Translations under genes and position numbers: made by a program | Assembly: GCA_001632425.1 (NCBI GenBank) | Contig: KV425551.1 | Span: 978,996 to 1,042,995, forward strand | Source: Neolentinus lepideus HHB14362 ss-1 | Lineage: Eukaryota; Basidiomycota; Agaricomycetes; Gloeophyllales; Gloeophyllaceae | Direction: 5' to 3' | Length of the DNA: 64,000 nt | Part shown: positions 24,196 through 34,636 of the stretch, piece after piece | Layout of the letters: every line of letters begins with the position of its first letter | Numbering within the stretch: the stretch's first letter is position 1 | Notes under the pieces: generated by a model | Told to the model about the DNA's origin: nothing | The model's database searches: none | The model's input: only the letters and a program-made list of their open reading frames with translations

Positions 24196-26107
24196 TCAAG
24201 TATCACTCGGATTGTACGACCCGCCATAACCTCTCCAACCTCCGTTCCCAATATTACCCTGTCCAGATCCAGAGCCGTAGGATCCATACTGCCCATATTG
24301 ATCAGGCTGAACTCCATTAAACTGGTAGCCATAAGCAGAAGCAAATCGCGGATTAATGTGAGGTTGCACGAAGGACTGCTGATATCCGTATGCGGCATTG
24401 TTACCTTGGTATGAAGATGCCTGCTGCTGGTATGACCAATAATTATTAGAGGCGTTAGAGGAATAGGCATTCTGAGGGGCAGAGCTCGTGCCATTCGCAT
24501 ACTGTCCTGTCGCACGGGCAATCGCAAGCGAAGCGGGAGATGCAGAGCGAGGCATACGAGGATTATACTCTTGGTCACCTTGGGGAGCGTACGACTGATG
24601 ATGTTGCAAGTCCCTCGCACCATCCTGAGGACCACTCTGACGACCTCGACCACGGCCACGATTGGGCTTGTCGCGACGTGACCCTCGGCCTCGTCCATTT
24701 ATTTCCCTACCAAATTTGGTGTTTTGGCCTCTCCCTCTACCTCGTCCTCGGGACCCTTGTTGACTATGACTGGAAGAAGGAGGGATGCCGAAAGTACCCT
24801 CCTCTTCTTTCTTCGCAGCAACGGACTGCGATTGACTCGGAACCATGTTCATATCATACGTATCCGAGTAAGGATCGTCATAGGGAAGAGGAGCCACACG
24901 CGCCTGAGAGGAAGACGAGTCGACATTGTACGGGCTGTACTCATCATACGGATTGGACCCGTATGAAAGGTCAGCCGCCCCCAAGTCTTGATCGTGCATT
25001 TGCTGCGGAGTTGGCGTTGCCGGTCTTGACGCCGAGGACGGGGGCAGCGACTGCCCTCGAGCTTCTAGTCGCCTGGTCACATATGGTTAGCCAAAGGAGA
25101 AAAGAACGGCACAACATCGCACTTCTGTTTCAAACGTCGCTTATGCTCAGCCTCTTGCTCGTCATCTGAGAACTCCATCTCTTCCTCTCCAGGCTCTTCA
25201 TCGTGCGCATTGCTAGCGTCACTGCCTTTGAGAAGTTTCAATTCGTTGACGAAAATGAATTTACTTCTCCGTGGTACATGGAAGACAGGACTTGATACTT
25301 CCACCTTAGTCAGGTCTATCGGGTAAGCCTGATTGAACCTGACTTGATACAAGGGCTGATGAGTTGGTCCAAAAGTGTCATGGATCTGTGTTCCGTCGGT
25401 TAACCAGCGCCGCATGGTGCAAACGCAGAATACGTACGTATCCTAATACTTTACGGTCCTCGAATACCAGCAACGTCTCACTATCGAGTGCACGTTGTTG
25501 AGCCTTCAGGGAATCCTGTGCAGCCGTTCCCTGAACAATCACAACATTGTCACCAACATTCATGATTCGCCCAACGTGTTCGAGCTCCTCCTCCGGACCG
25601 ACTTCAGAGATGTCAGGGATTGTGATGTTGTAGTCAGTGACCTCGTGCTCAGTTTTGACGACACTGTTTGCCGGTCCAGAGTCACCGAACTCGTCGTCTT
25701 CACCCGCAGGTTCCTGCTCCTGTGTCTTACTCGCACCATTGTCGTCCCCAGGCTCGGTGTCCGTGTCAGAGTCATCCGCATCTGATTCCGAGTCGCTGCT
25801 GTGAGGCTCGGTCACCGCGCGAGAAACACCGGACCTGATCGACAGCTCGCAACACGTCCACGCAGACGAGACGGCTGACTCACGCTTCGGATGCCCGGTC
25901 GTCCACATCATCGTCCCGCAACACCAAGTTCACCACCTCCTCTTCCTCGCTGTCCGACTCGTCGTCCGAGCTCTCTATTGCCATATCTTCCTCCTCCTTC
26001 ACGCCATTTCCATTCGGTGGCGGAGGGAGTTCGCCAATTAAGTCTTGAATGAGTATGAGGTCCTGCGGAATGCTTGACGGTACTTTGAACTGGTCCGGGG
26101 CGTCCAT
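24196..26107 (-). CDS. NAF1: H/ACA snoRNP assembly factor Naf1
   Basis: Assembly factor that holds the place of Gar1 on nascent H/ACA snoRNPs (rRNA pseudouridylation, telomerase RNA). The start at 26107 gives MDAPDQFKVPSSIP with an acidic region (ESSDDESDSEEEE). The Gar1/Naf1-type beta barrel follows: EEELEHVGRIMNVGDNVVIV, LLVFEDRKVLGY, then after an intron IHDTFGPTHQPLYQVRF (the VFGPVxxPxYxVRF motif). After FVNELKLLKG comes an acidic-basic stretch and a long tail: a Tyr/Ser/Asp-rich segment, RGRGRGRG-type repeats (about 24640-24760), and a Gln/Asn/Tyr/Gly-rich end (QQQASSYQGNNAAYGYQQSF). The tail frame 24196-25080 ends RGYGGSYNPSDT. Several introns, including one near 25080 and one near 25380-25440. 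Confidence 0.9.
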
Positions 26108-26351
26108 TGACGAGCAAGTATTTGCAGCGATAAGACACAGCCGCGAGGAATGGGTATATGAGATGGATGAGGGGAGTGGCGGATGTGAGACTCGCCGACG
26201 CAGTCTGGTGCAGACGGTCAAAGCAACTTTTGTGAAATTAGTGAATGATCATTGCTGACATAATTTCCATGACCGTGTGGGTCCACTTTCCCAGGATGTT
26301 CCAATCTGCCGTAATATGTATGATATATTTGATTTTCCCCATATGTTATGG

Positions 26352-26432
26352 GAACCCGTAGCTCAGAGGTAGAGCGTGTGATTCCAGTTAGGGACTTCCA
26401 CAAGGTCATCCGTTCAATCCGGGTCGGGTTCA
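26352..26432 (+). tRNA. tRNA-Trp (anticodon CCA) with a 9-base intron, probable
   Basis: Cloverleaf by eye: acceptor GAACCCG (26352) pairs with CGGGTTC (ending 26431), discriminator A at 26432; D stem GCTC/GAGC; T arm ATCCG-TTCAATC-CGGGT. The anticodon arm is TGTGA-TTCCAG, then 9 extra bases (TTAGGGACT), then T-CCACA; after removal the anticodon is CCA. The intron lies after position 37, the standard place. Weak point: the closing pair of the anticodon stem is A-C. A run of seven T follows at 26442. A discriminator A fits eukaryotic tRNA-Trp. Confidence 0.7.
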
Positions 26433-26441
26433 TTGATATAA

Positions 26442-26448
26442 TTTTTTT
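26442..26448 (+). terminator. RNA polymerase III terminator of tRNA-Trp
   Basis: Seven consecutive T, ten bases after the tRNA 3' end, on the coding strand. Confidence 0.75.
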
Positions 26449-26639
26449 CTGCTTTATCCAAGTTGTCAGTCTCTCCATTTAATCCCTTTTGATGATCCTC
26501 GAGCGTGTAAGGATAAGCTGCGAGCGCGCTGAGACCATTCTTTCAATCCCAAGATCCTTATATCCCATTAAGTTGATATAGTATGAATAATCCAGGACAT
26601 GCAACGTAAGGTAGCCACCTAACCATGCTCCCGACGCCC

Positions 26640-28154
26640 CTATAGAAGACCCCTACTCCTCCCGTCTCGAACCTTCTTATACAGGTTAATGATCAAATCG
26701 TTCGCCGTCAGCGTGATGATCCTAGCCACACGATCAACCCTCACAAACGAGAGGGGAAGGGAGGGACGGGACTCACGTGTGCGGCGCTATCCGCATAAAG
26801 TGTGCAGTCGACCCTTTGTACCACCCAAGCACGCCTTCCGCCTTGAACGTCTTCCAGAGACAGTCGATCGGGTTCTTGTACAGGGAGCCGACGCGCCGCC
26901 CGTTGGGGAGCGTGGTCGTGGGCTGGTTGTAGACGCGTGTTAGAGCCTGTCGGTGTTCTCAGTCAATTGGTTTGGTTATTTAGATGGTGATACGGACCGT
27001 ATCCGCGGGTTGCATCACTAAGCACTTGTGGGGTGCAGTGAGTTTGGTAAGTGGTGGAGGGCGGAGGGTGTCACGTACCACGCACACGCCAGACACGGAG
27101 CTACTAGCTAGGTATGTCCATGTGCTGTCCGCAGATAGCCACCCGTGCGTGACGATCTGATTTTTTGTCCAGTTGTACGTTGGTAGTTGTACCTACAAAC
27201 ACAAGGTTGGTGTTGAGGGTGCTTAGGGGACGTGGTGTGAAGGAAGACTGACTGAAGAGCCCATAGACGTCCGAAGGATGGCTGCGTCTATGCCCCGTAC
27301 TAGACCCCGGAACCCTTCTGCTCGGAATATCCTGGAGAGGGCGTCGAATGAGCTTTTGTAATGGTGCTGGGTGCCGACAGGGAGTGCAGGAGAATATGCC
27401 TGCGAGTATAATCCCGGTCAGGTCAGCGTATATGACCACAAGATAGAGTGCACCTGCATCCGAGCTTTGATGAGGAAGAGCGGGTTCCCCAATGATGCTG
27501 AGGGAGCTTGTGAATCGAATGGATTGGTGCTGTACCGGCTGTCCGGACGTACCTCCAACTGCACCACTCGCTGCTCCAGCAACGACCGACGTGATTGGTA
27601 TTTGTTCAGTTGGTGAACGGCCAATTACACGATTTATTGTGTGCCGGAACGGCTCGTAGAAGCCTGTAGTAGACAATCAGGTCGATGGAACCCAGGACCA
27701 CAACCAGCTCACCTAACCGAGACCCATTTAAAAGGATCTGTTGCGACATAAATCTCAGCTCTGGTCGGAGGCTTTCGAAACCTCACCTGATATGCATACT
27801 GATCGGCAGACGATGAGAAACGCTACAGATCAATAGTTCCTAAAACACACTCACAGCTGGACCTAGTCCTCTCTGCGAGCCCCGGATGCCCTCATTTCTC
27901 CACGTCTTGGCGAGCACATCGACAGCACTCTTATACACTCGCGGTGCGCCAGCTTTGGCCAGCTCGCCCTGCAATTGAAGCCTTGTTTTGGCGACTTCCG
28001 CAGGATTCGAGAAGGTAACCTGGGGGAGGTATCAGACTATGCGGAATATATACCTCTCCGAACATACCGCTATGCACGCGGCGATGCCCCCGCAAACGAA
28101 GCCCTCTGCCGTTGAGAGCGGCCTCGATTTTGGTGTCGCCGACGTGCTCGACAT
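26640..28154 (-). CDS. OAC1: Mitochondrial oxaloacetate carrier Oac1
   Basis: SLC25-family inner-membrane carrier; yeast Oac1 moves oxaloacetate, sulfate and alpha-isopropylmalate. The start at 28154 gives MSSTSATPKSRPL then AEGFVCGGIAACIA. Carrier signatures of the three repeats: NPAEVAKTRLQ (repeat 1), GNPLFLIKARMQAYS (repeat 2, the non-standard form typical of Oac1) and QPADTALTRVYNQ (repeat 3). Oac1-specific blocks: GFYEPFRHTINRVIG, RGIDAAILRTSMGSSVQLP, YKNPIDCLWKTFKAEG, GWYKGSTAHFMRIAPHT. The stop is at 26640 after TANDLIINLYKK. About seven introns, one splitting repeat 3 into a small exon (VMQPADT). Identification rests on these blocks matching yeast Oac1 and human SLC25A34/35. Confidence 0.93.
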
Positions 28155-28318
28155 TGGCGACGTTCTGGAGACTGAAGGGGCTCGGGGAGGCTACGTGGTC
28201 TGCCCGAGAGGTGCACTGGTGATGCTGGCGGACTCATGTTTCGGCGCTTTCGGACAGCCATTGGGAAACCATAACCTTGCCAGCCCTCATAGCGTCGGCC
28301 AACAGCCACAGGACTCGC
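28155..28318. promoter_or_regulatory. Short divergent promoter, OAC1 / MDM1
   Basis: 164 bases between start codons facing away from each other. No element recognised. Confidence 0.4.
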
Positions 28319-31300
28319 ATGCAGGTCCTCGTCGTCCAGGTCGCTGCCGGCGTCGTCCTGCTCGCCGTAGGCACCGTCGCCGTCGCCCGCATCCTCTCTT
28401 CTCCCCTCGCACTCGTGCTGCTGTCCCCTCTCGTCTTTCTCGGCATTGCTGCGTCTTTCCTTGCGTTCAATGTTGCGGCGGCTTATTTGTTGGACTGGAG
28501 AAGACCCAAATCTACCAGGTCTCTTCTGCGCTCGGCGAGACCGCTGGCTTTTTCCACTCCAGCGGCGTGGCAGGCCGTCCTCACACGCTCACAGTGGGCC
28601 TACAAGTCTCCCCAGTCCCTATCTCCTCTGTTACCCCAATTTCCCGTTGTATCTACCTCTATCAATGAAGTCCTCATCTTGATCGTACGAGATTTTGTCT
28701 TGACATGGTACAAGGACATTTCCGCATCTCCGTCTTTCCCTACCGCCGTCTCGTCCACGCTGCATTCATCTATGGAACGTCTCATCGAGCGCACCACGCC
28801 CATCGACCTTCCCAGTCTAGTCGTGAAGCGTATCCTGCCCGCAGTCACAGCGCACATTGAGCAATTCCGTCAATCGGAAGTCGCCTTGCGGGGGCAGGGT
28901 TTGGAACGCAAGCTCACTCAATCCGAAGAACTCGACCTTCTTCTAGCTTCGCGCTATGCCGGCCGGAAGGGAGGAAAGCTGCACCCCGCAATCGACAATC
29001 TCTCATCCACTTTCACCAGGCAGTCCGAGGAAGCCCATCTCAGAAGCCTCGTCGAAAAGGCCCTCCCTTATATTCTGCCGGAGAAAGAGGGTCATAGCAG
29101 AGCGGTGAAGATCGTGGTCAGAGAGATCGTAGCTTGTTCAGTCTTGTACCCGATCATGGAAATGCTCTCGGATCCTGACTTTTGGAATCGGATGATTGAC
29201 GAAGTGGTGAGCACTTCTTGTCCTGGTGTTGATGAGAATGGGTGACATATTTTCAGGCGGGTGCAGCCATAAGACAGCAGTATGTATGGCAGTTTGCGCA
29301 GACAATGTATGACACTAACTCGCAGACAGGAAACTCGTGTCGAAAGTGCGAAATGTATTGGAGGCGCAGGCACCTCGCACCCAGCCGAGGCATCCTTCGA
29401 ACACCAGCGCACCAGCCGAGACCATCACTATCCGAACAGATCTCCGGGGCTTTGAGTCATTCCTGAAGAGCATCAACCGCTGCTCGTCGTTACTCGATGC
29501 TCGACGCCTAAAAAGCGATATCCTCAGAGAAATCCGGCGTACGAGGACGTCTTTAGGTGCATTTATATAACCCAATGCGCTGACAAGCGAAGACTTACCC
29601 TTTGCGTCTGACCAGCTAACCACGAGAACGAAGATTGGATCAACGGCGAGCGCACGGAAGACGTCGTCGCCTTTCTCGACAGGCTCTACACCGCCAAACG
29701 CAAAGTCGAACAACGCATCGTCCTTCTTGGTGGTGGAGATGACTCGGTCCGTTCTGTTCGCCTTCGCCCGTCCTCGTCCTAACTAACTAACTCTAAAATT
29801 TACTCTCTTAGCGCCAGACATTGTATCAGGACATCGGCCCGAACACCTCTCGCATCACCCTACGCGACATCCTCACGAACCCCTCCTCCCTCTCGTACTT
29901 CATGGAATTCATGGACCGGCGCTCCCGTTCCCTGCTCGTCCAGTTCTGGCTGACGGTCGAGTCGTTCAAGAACCCGCTCGAGTCCGTGGACTCGGACTCG
30001 GACGGCGAAGGGCACGCCCACCCGATCCACGACCTGTCGCGCTCGAGCACGGCGAAGGAGGACATCTCGATGGTGCACGAGCTGTACTTCTCCGGCGCGA
30101 GCCTGGCGCACGCCCTCGGCGCGATATCTCAGAAACACGTGGACGTGATCAGGGCGTTCGCATCCGGGTACGAGGAAGACCAGGCTGGCGAGCGGCGGGC
30201 GCGGCGGAGCGTGATGCTCGCGCAGCGGCAGGTCGAGAAGGACATGGAGGCGGATTTTGAGGAGTTCCAGCGGAGCGATTTGTGGTTCAGGGTGATCGGG
30301 GATGTGGAGTTTGTGAAGAAGAATGGGTCGGAGCAGGCGCTGGAGGGGCCGGTGCGAGCGAGCACGGGCCCGTTGCCCGCGAGGGGGAGCGGAGGGCCGG
30401 ACGCGAGGGGCCACCAGAGGCCGCATTTCATCGTCCCTCGGTCAGAGTCCGCGCCTCTGCTCGGGATGGCGCGGACGCCGAAGCCGCCGTCTGTGCAGTC
30501 GGGGCGCTCGGGGCGCTCTTCGCCCAGCGGGTCGTCTGCGGGGTCGATCGTCCCTCCCGCGCGGGGGCCGCAGTCTACGCTGGAGGTGCTGATGTCCCCG
30601 GCGCCAGATACCACAGACGAAGTCTCGCGGGCGCCTTTATTCGATGATCCCGAGGAACAGGCGCATATGGACCGCGTGGAGGCTATCCAGGCTGCACTGA
30701 CTGACATCATCGCGCTCGACAACGAGCAGGAGAAGAAGCCGCCGCTCGTCCGCGCGCAGGCTGCGGCGCCTAGTCCGAGATCGGACAGTCTAGGAGATGA
30801 ACGGAAGAGGAGAGTGCTGTTCGAAGATGAGGCTGAAGCCGACGGGGGAAACGATAACCAAGAGGAGGAGGGTCACGGGTCGTTCCAGCTCGCTGGCCCG
30901 GGGGATCTTCAGCTGTCCTACGAGATCGCGCGGCTTGGGGATAAGATCAACAGTCTGCAGTCGCAGGATGCGATGCTCGACACGCTGATCAACAAGGCCG
31001 AGCTGACGGGCGACGCGCAGGAACTGCGCCTCCTCCGGACGTCGCGCTCGTCGCTCCGGCGGGAGCTGCGCGAGCTCAGGTTCCAGAAGGACCAGTACGA
31101 GCAGCAGGACTCCGCGAACCGCCTGGTCGCGGACCGGACGAAGGTGTCGATCGTGAACTCGACGGTGGGCGAGGAGAGCGGGAAGAGCGTCGTGCGGTAT
31201 GTGGTAGAGGTGCACCAGCTCGTGGCGGACGGGTCGTTCGGGAGCGGGTGGGTCGTGGCGAGGAGGTATAATGAGTTCCTAAATATGCATAATAAGCTGA

Positions 31301-32472
31301 AGGAGAGGTATGTGCAAGTGAGGGGGTTGGACTTTCCGGGGAAGAGGCTTGTGACGGCGCTGTCGGGGAGTTTTGTGGATGCGCGTCGGGCGGGTTTGGA
31401 GAAATACCTGCAAGTATGTGTGGTGATAATTAGATGGGGCGATGGACTAACACTTGGACAGAACTTGATTTCAGTACCGGCTGTCTGCGAAAGCGATGAA
31501 TTGCGCTCGTTCCTCTCCCGAGAATCTCCGTTCATGACTGCCGAGCCTCCACCGACGTCTTCGAAGACGCCTGTTTTCCCCGCTCGCGAAATTGCCCGAA
31601 CCGTCTTCAACTCGGTGGCTGAAAGCATAGACGACATGTTCTTTGGCCCGTCCATGCTCGACGTCATGCTCCAACGCTTGACGCGACAGGCTGCTGAATT
31701 CGCTGGATTATCGGGGACAGGTGCTACCGACGAGGACCTGGTATCTCAGGCACTCAGGGCGTCGGGGAAGAACACGAACGAAGAGACACTGATGCAGCTT
31801 TCTGGTGATTTGAAGCCCCTGGAAGGCGAAAGTAGCACTTCGTCGTTTTCAGCGCCCATATGCGACCTCATACTAGCGGTGTTCGAGCTGAACAAGAAGA
31901 ACAACTGGCTAAGGCGACAGGCCATCGTGATCATCCTGCAGCAGGTGCTCGGCGGAACGATTGAACGGTACGCTTTGCCGTGCTGCAGCTCCTGTTGGTG
32001 CAGGGCTCAAATTCTTTTATATAGGAGAATTTATGAGAGTGCTCGAACGTTCTTTGACGAGTCACGACTCCTCGGTTTCGTTCGTGCATTCAAGGATGGT
32101 TTGTGGCCTGGGGGCCAGCTGAAGCCCCCAGGCGTTCCTCGCACAGCAGAAGCCAAATCGAAGACGAGAAATGAAGCAAATCGCAAACTCTCGGCCTTGA
32201 TACCAGGCAAGTAACTAAGCCGCAGAGTCGTGACTTCACTGCTGACCCTTTCGATGGTGCAGACTTGGCCGCCAATACGATTGGTAGATCAAACGCTAGG
32301 AGAGGAGCTCGTAGGATCTTCGCCGTCTTACAAAACCGCCGCCTAAACCAACACATAATCTATACCATAGTCGACGAGGTATGTTTCGCAATGCAAGCTA
32401 GAGGAGCTGGAATTGATGAGATATCTGCACCAGGTGTTCGCAGCAATCTTCTCTGACGCCGTATGGTCATGA
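28319..32472 (+). CDS. MDM1: ER-vacuole tether Mdm1 (PXA-RGS-PX-nexin C, SNX13/14/25 family)
   Basis: ER-anchored sorting nexin that bridges the ER to the vacuole and lipid droplets. The start at 28319 gives MQVLVVQVAAGVVLLAVGTV with two closely spaced membrane helices (residues about 1-55). The PXA domain runs from about 28650 to 29200; an RGS-like domain near 29821-30320 (LRDILTNPSSLSYFMEFMDR, then VQFWLTVESF); a Ser/Pro-rich linker; a coiled coil near 30900-31120; the PX domain near 31140-31510 (ARRYNEFLNMHNKLKERY, LDFPGKRLVTALSGSFVDAR); and the nexin C domain from 31860 (FELNKKNNWLRRQAIVIILQ, DESRLLGFVRAFKDGLWP). The last 55-base intron (about 32380-32433) gives the end VFAAIFSDAVWS. The exon 29821-31410 is unusually GC-rich. 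Domain order is diagnostic. Confidence 0.92.
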
Positions 32473-32836
32473 TCTAAATAAAGACTACTCTAATGACCCT
32501 TGTCGATATCGGACTCTGGAGGATACGGTAATGTATACGTAGCTATCTTATTTTTACATACCACTTGTTGTGTCAAGTACGATGCCCTATGCCCTGAGTG
32601 TAAATGCTCGGCCAACGTTGACCCGCGTCATAAAACGCTATCATCAACGACCGTATCTGTTGTGTTGGATCTTTCTGCTGTCTCTTGGCCTTCTTCCGCA
32701 GTTATTTCAGTACTGCCCTCAATGGATGTTAACCTTGGTTTCTTTAACTTCCGTCCAGCCGCAGATTGCGCCGAAGGATCGTCATATCTGAAACGATTGT
32801 TCAATCAGACTTCCAAAACACAGGTGAAATGCCCGC
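32473..32836. other. Intergenic, tail-to-tail MDM1 / TRM6
   Basis: 364 bases between two convergent stop codons; holds both 3' untranslated regions. Open frames here look like chance. Confidence 0.5.
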
Positions 32837-34473
32837 TTACATCTTGATAGCATGTAACAGGAAACCGCCAGAACCTGACATGTTCATGAATGGATGCGTA
32901 CGTCCAGGCAAAACCTGATAGCGACGCAACCAGACCTCTGTGACAGCGGGCGCTAGGTAGTGAGGTATCTGTCGCATTTTATTTTGCAGATCCGCCAAGA
33001 TCTGATAGCATAATCAACGCTGGCGTCATTCTGAGACTGTGGCTGAACGTTAGACCCTACCTGTACATTTGGACTGTGCACGACGATAGATGCGGAGCCA
33101 GCAAGGTATGATGACAATTTTTCAACTATCGGCAGCGGGTCGTATTCACTAGCAACTAAAAGACTAAACCAGCACGTTAGAGACTCGCGGCTACCACATA
33201 TCATAATTGGTTGGACCTACCCATCAAATTCCCGATTGAATAATTCTTCTCGGATGCTCATGAGGTTATCGCCGGCCGCCTTGCGTTTATTTGCTCGTAA
33301 CTTTTGCCGCTCTGTTTTTGGTTCTCTAGCTATCTCATCGGCGGCTAGAACTGAGTATAGATATGTCAGTAAACTTAGCAATGTCCAGAGGAAGTAGACA
33401 TACGTGGCGTGTAGTCCTCGTCTACGGTAGCCCAATTTAGGGAGGATAGCACAGACGACACCTCTTCCTTCTTCAAGTTTAAATGCGTCAATACTGGGTA
33501 CGCTGGAGCAGACTCGACATCACAGATTGATATCACACGACCATCACCTAGTTCCGAACGTATTGGCGTAAGAGAATCAGAGCAGAGTATTCGATAACCG
33601 TACCCGATAGTCGCTCTAAGACACCAGCGACTATAATGCCAGAAGCATCGTCTACCACGATGTAACGTCCGCCAGGCCTGACACTCCCTAGATTTAGCAT
33701 TTGTGACAATGTGTCGCATCTGATATCTCGCAGTCGGTTCTGGTCCTTGTTGAACCAGTATTCACAGACATTGAATAGCGTCGGTTCAATGGTAGTGAAT
33801 GTCTTGGAGTACCTGAATTGTTCAGAACGGGCTGTAACACGATAATTTGCTGGAACGTACTTCGCTTCTTTCCTTTTCTTGTATTTCTCTTTGCTATATT
33901 CAGTTTTCAGAGAGTAGTTCGCATGCTGTGCAATTTGGGTTTTGATAATTTCCTGCATGTGCGCACATCAGATTTCAACATCTCGATATTGACCCAGGAT
34001 ACCTGCCGATGCGGAAACACCAGACTTTTTCAGCGTCTCGATTTCTTCGGACGTGAGCGGCTGAACAAACTCCCCATCATTTATGAGTTCATTCGTGGCA
34101 TCAGTGTCTTCTTCAGGAAGATACTTGAAGTTCAATACTTGACCTGGGACGAAAGGGCACGCATACCTACTTCCTGGATTGAGCGAGGGGGGATGGCTCT
34201 CAATTTCTTGCCCGCGATGTCATAGGTCAATCCATACGGCTGGTCCATCAGTTCTGAAGAATTGAAGGAGCCAACTCGACCCAGATTGACTGTCCTATTA
34301 CTACACGGTAAACGGTAATCCGACTTCGTAGCAGTGATAGCAGCGTACGAATCTCTCTCCAATTTTACGCTTCGGACCTCTCCATTGGGTAACTTCACGA
34401 GAATAGTGTGACCAGCCTGAATATTACGAGTAGTGTTCAACGGGTTTGTGCTTGAACCTTCTTGTGTATCCAT
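32837..34473 (-). CDS. TRM6: tRNA (adenine-58-N1)-methyltransferase non-catalytic subunit Trm6
   Basis: Partner of Trm61 that binds tRNA for m1A58 formation, notably in initiator tRNA-Met; also known as Gcd10. The start at 34473 gives MDTQEGSSTNPLNT, then HTILVKLPNGEVRSVKLERD, GRVGSFNSSELMDQPYGLTY, and the very conserved EIIKTQIAQHANYSLKTEYS followed by KEKYKKRKEAKY. After an intron come EPTLFNVCEYWFNKD, RDIRCDTLSQMLNLGSVRPG and YIVVDDASGIIVAGVLERL, the degenerate Rossmann domain. The C-terminal exons give EYDPLPIVEKLSSYLAGSAS, PHYLAPAVTEVWLRRYQVLP and GRTHPFMNMSGSGGFLLHA, with stop TAA at 32837-32839. The recovered splice pattern reproduces the family through to the end. Confidence 0.94.
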
Positions 34474-34636
34474 GACGGGGGTTTGAAATTTCGCTAGCTC
34501 GGCTGTGGCTGAAGACAGCCCGACCGAGTCGCGGACGATAATCGATAAACACCCCCACACACACCAGTACTGCTTGCGTGAACCTCCTTCATGTTAAACA
34601 TGATCATACTATCTACTGCGAAAGCTTCGAATTATC

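Noticed and set aside
26218..26478. 86-codon minus-strand frame
   Set aside because: Overlaps the tRNA gene and its terminator; no protein features.
29860..30426. 188-codon minus-strand frame, with similar ones at 30129-30722 and 30918-31667
   Set aside because: They lie opposite a well-supported GC-rich MDM1 exon; GC-ending codons on the sense strand suppress antisense stops. No domain features.
32500..32847. 115-codon plus-strand frame
   Set aside because: Lies in the shared 3' region of MDM1 and TRM6 and overlaps the TRM6 stop; random composition.
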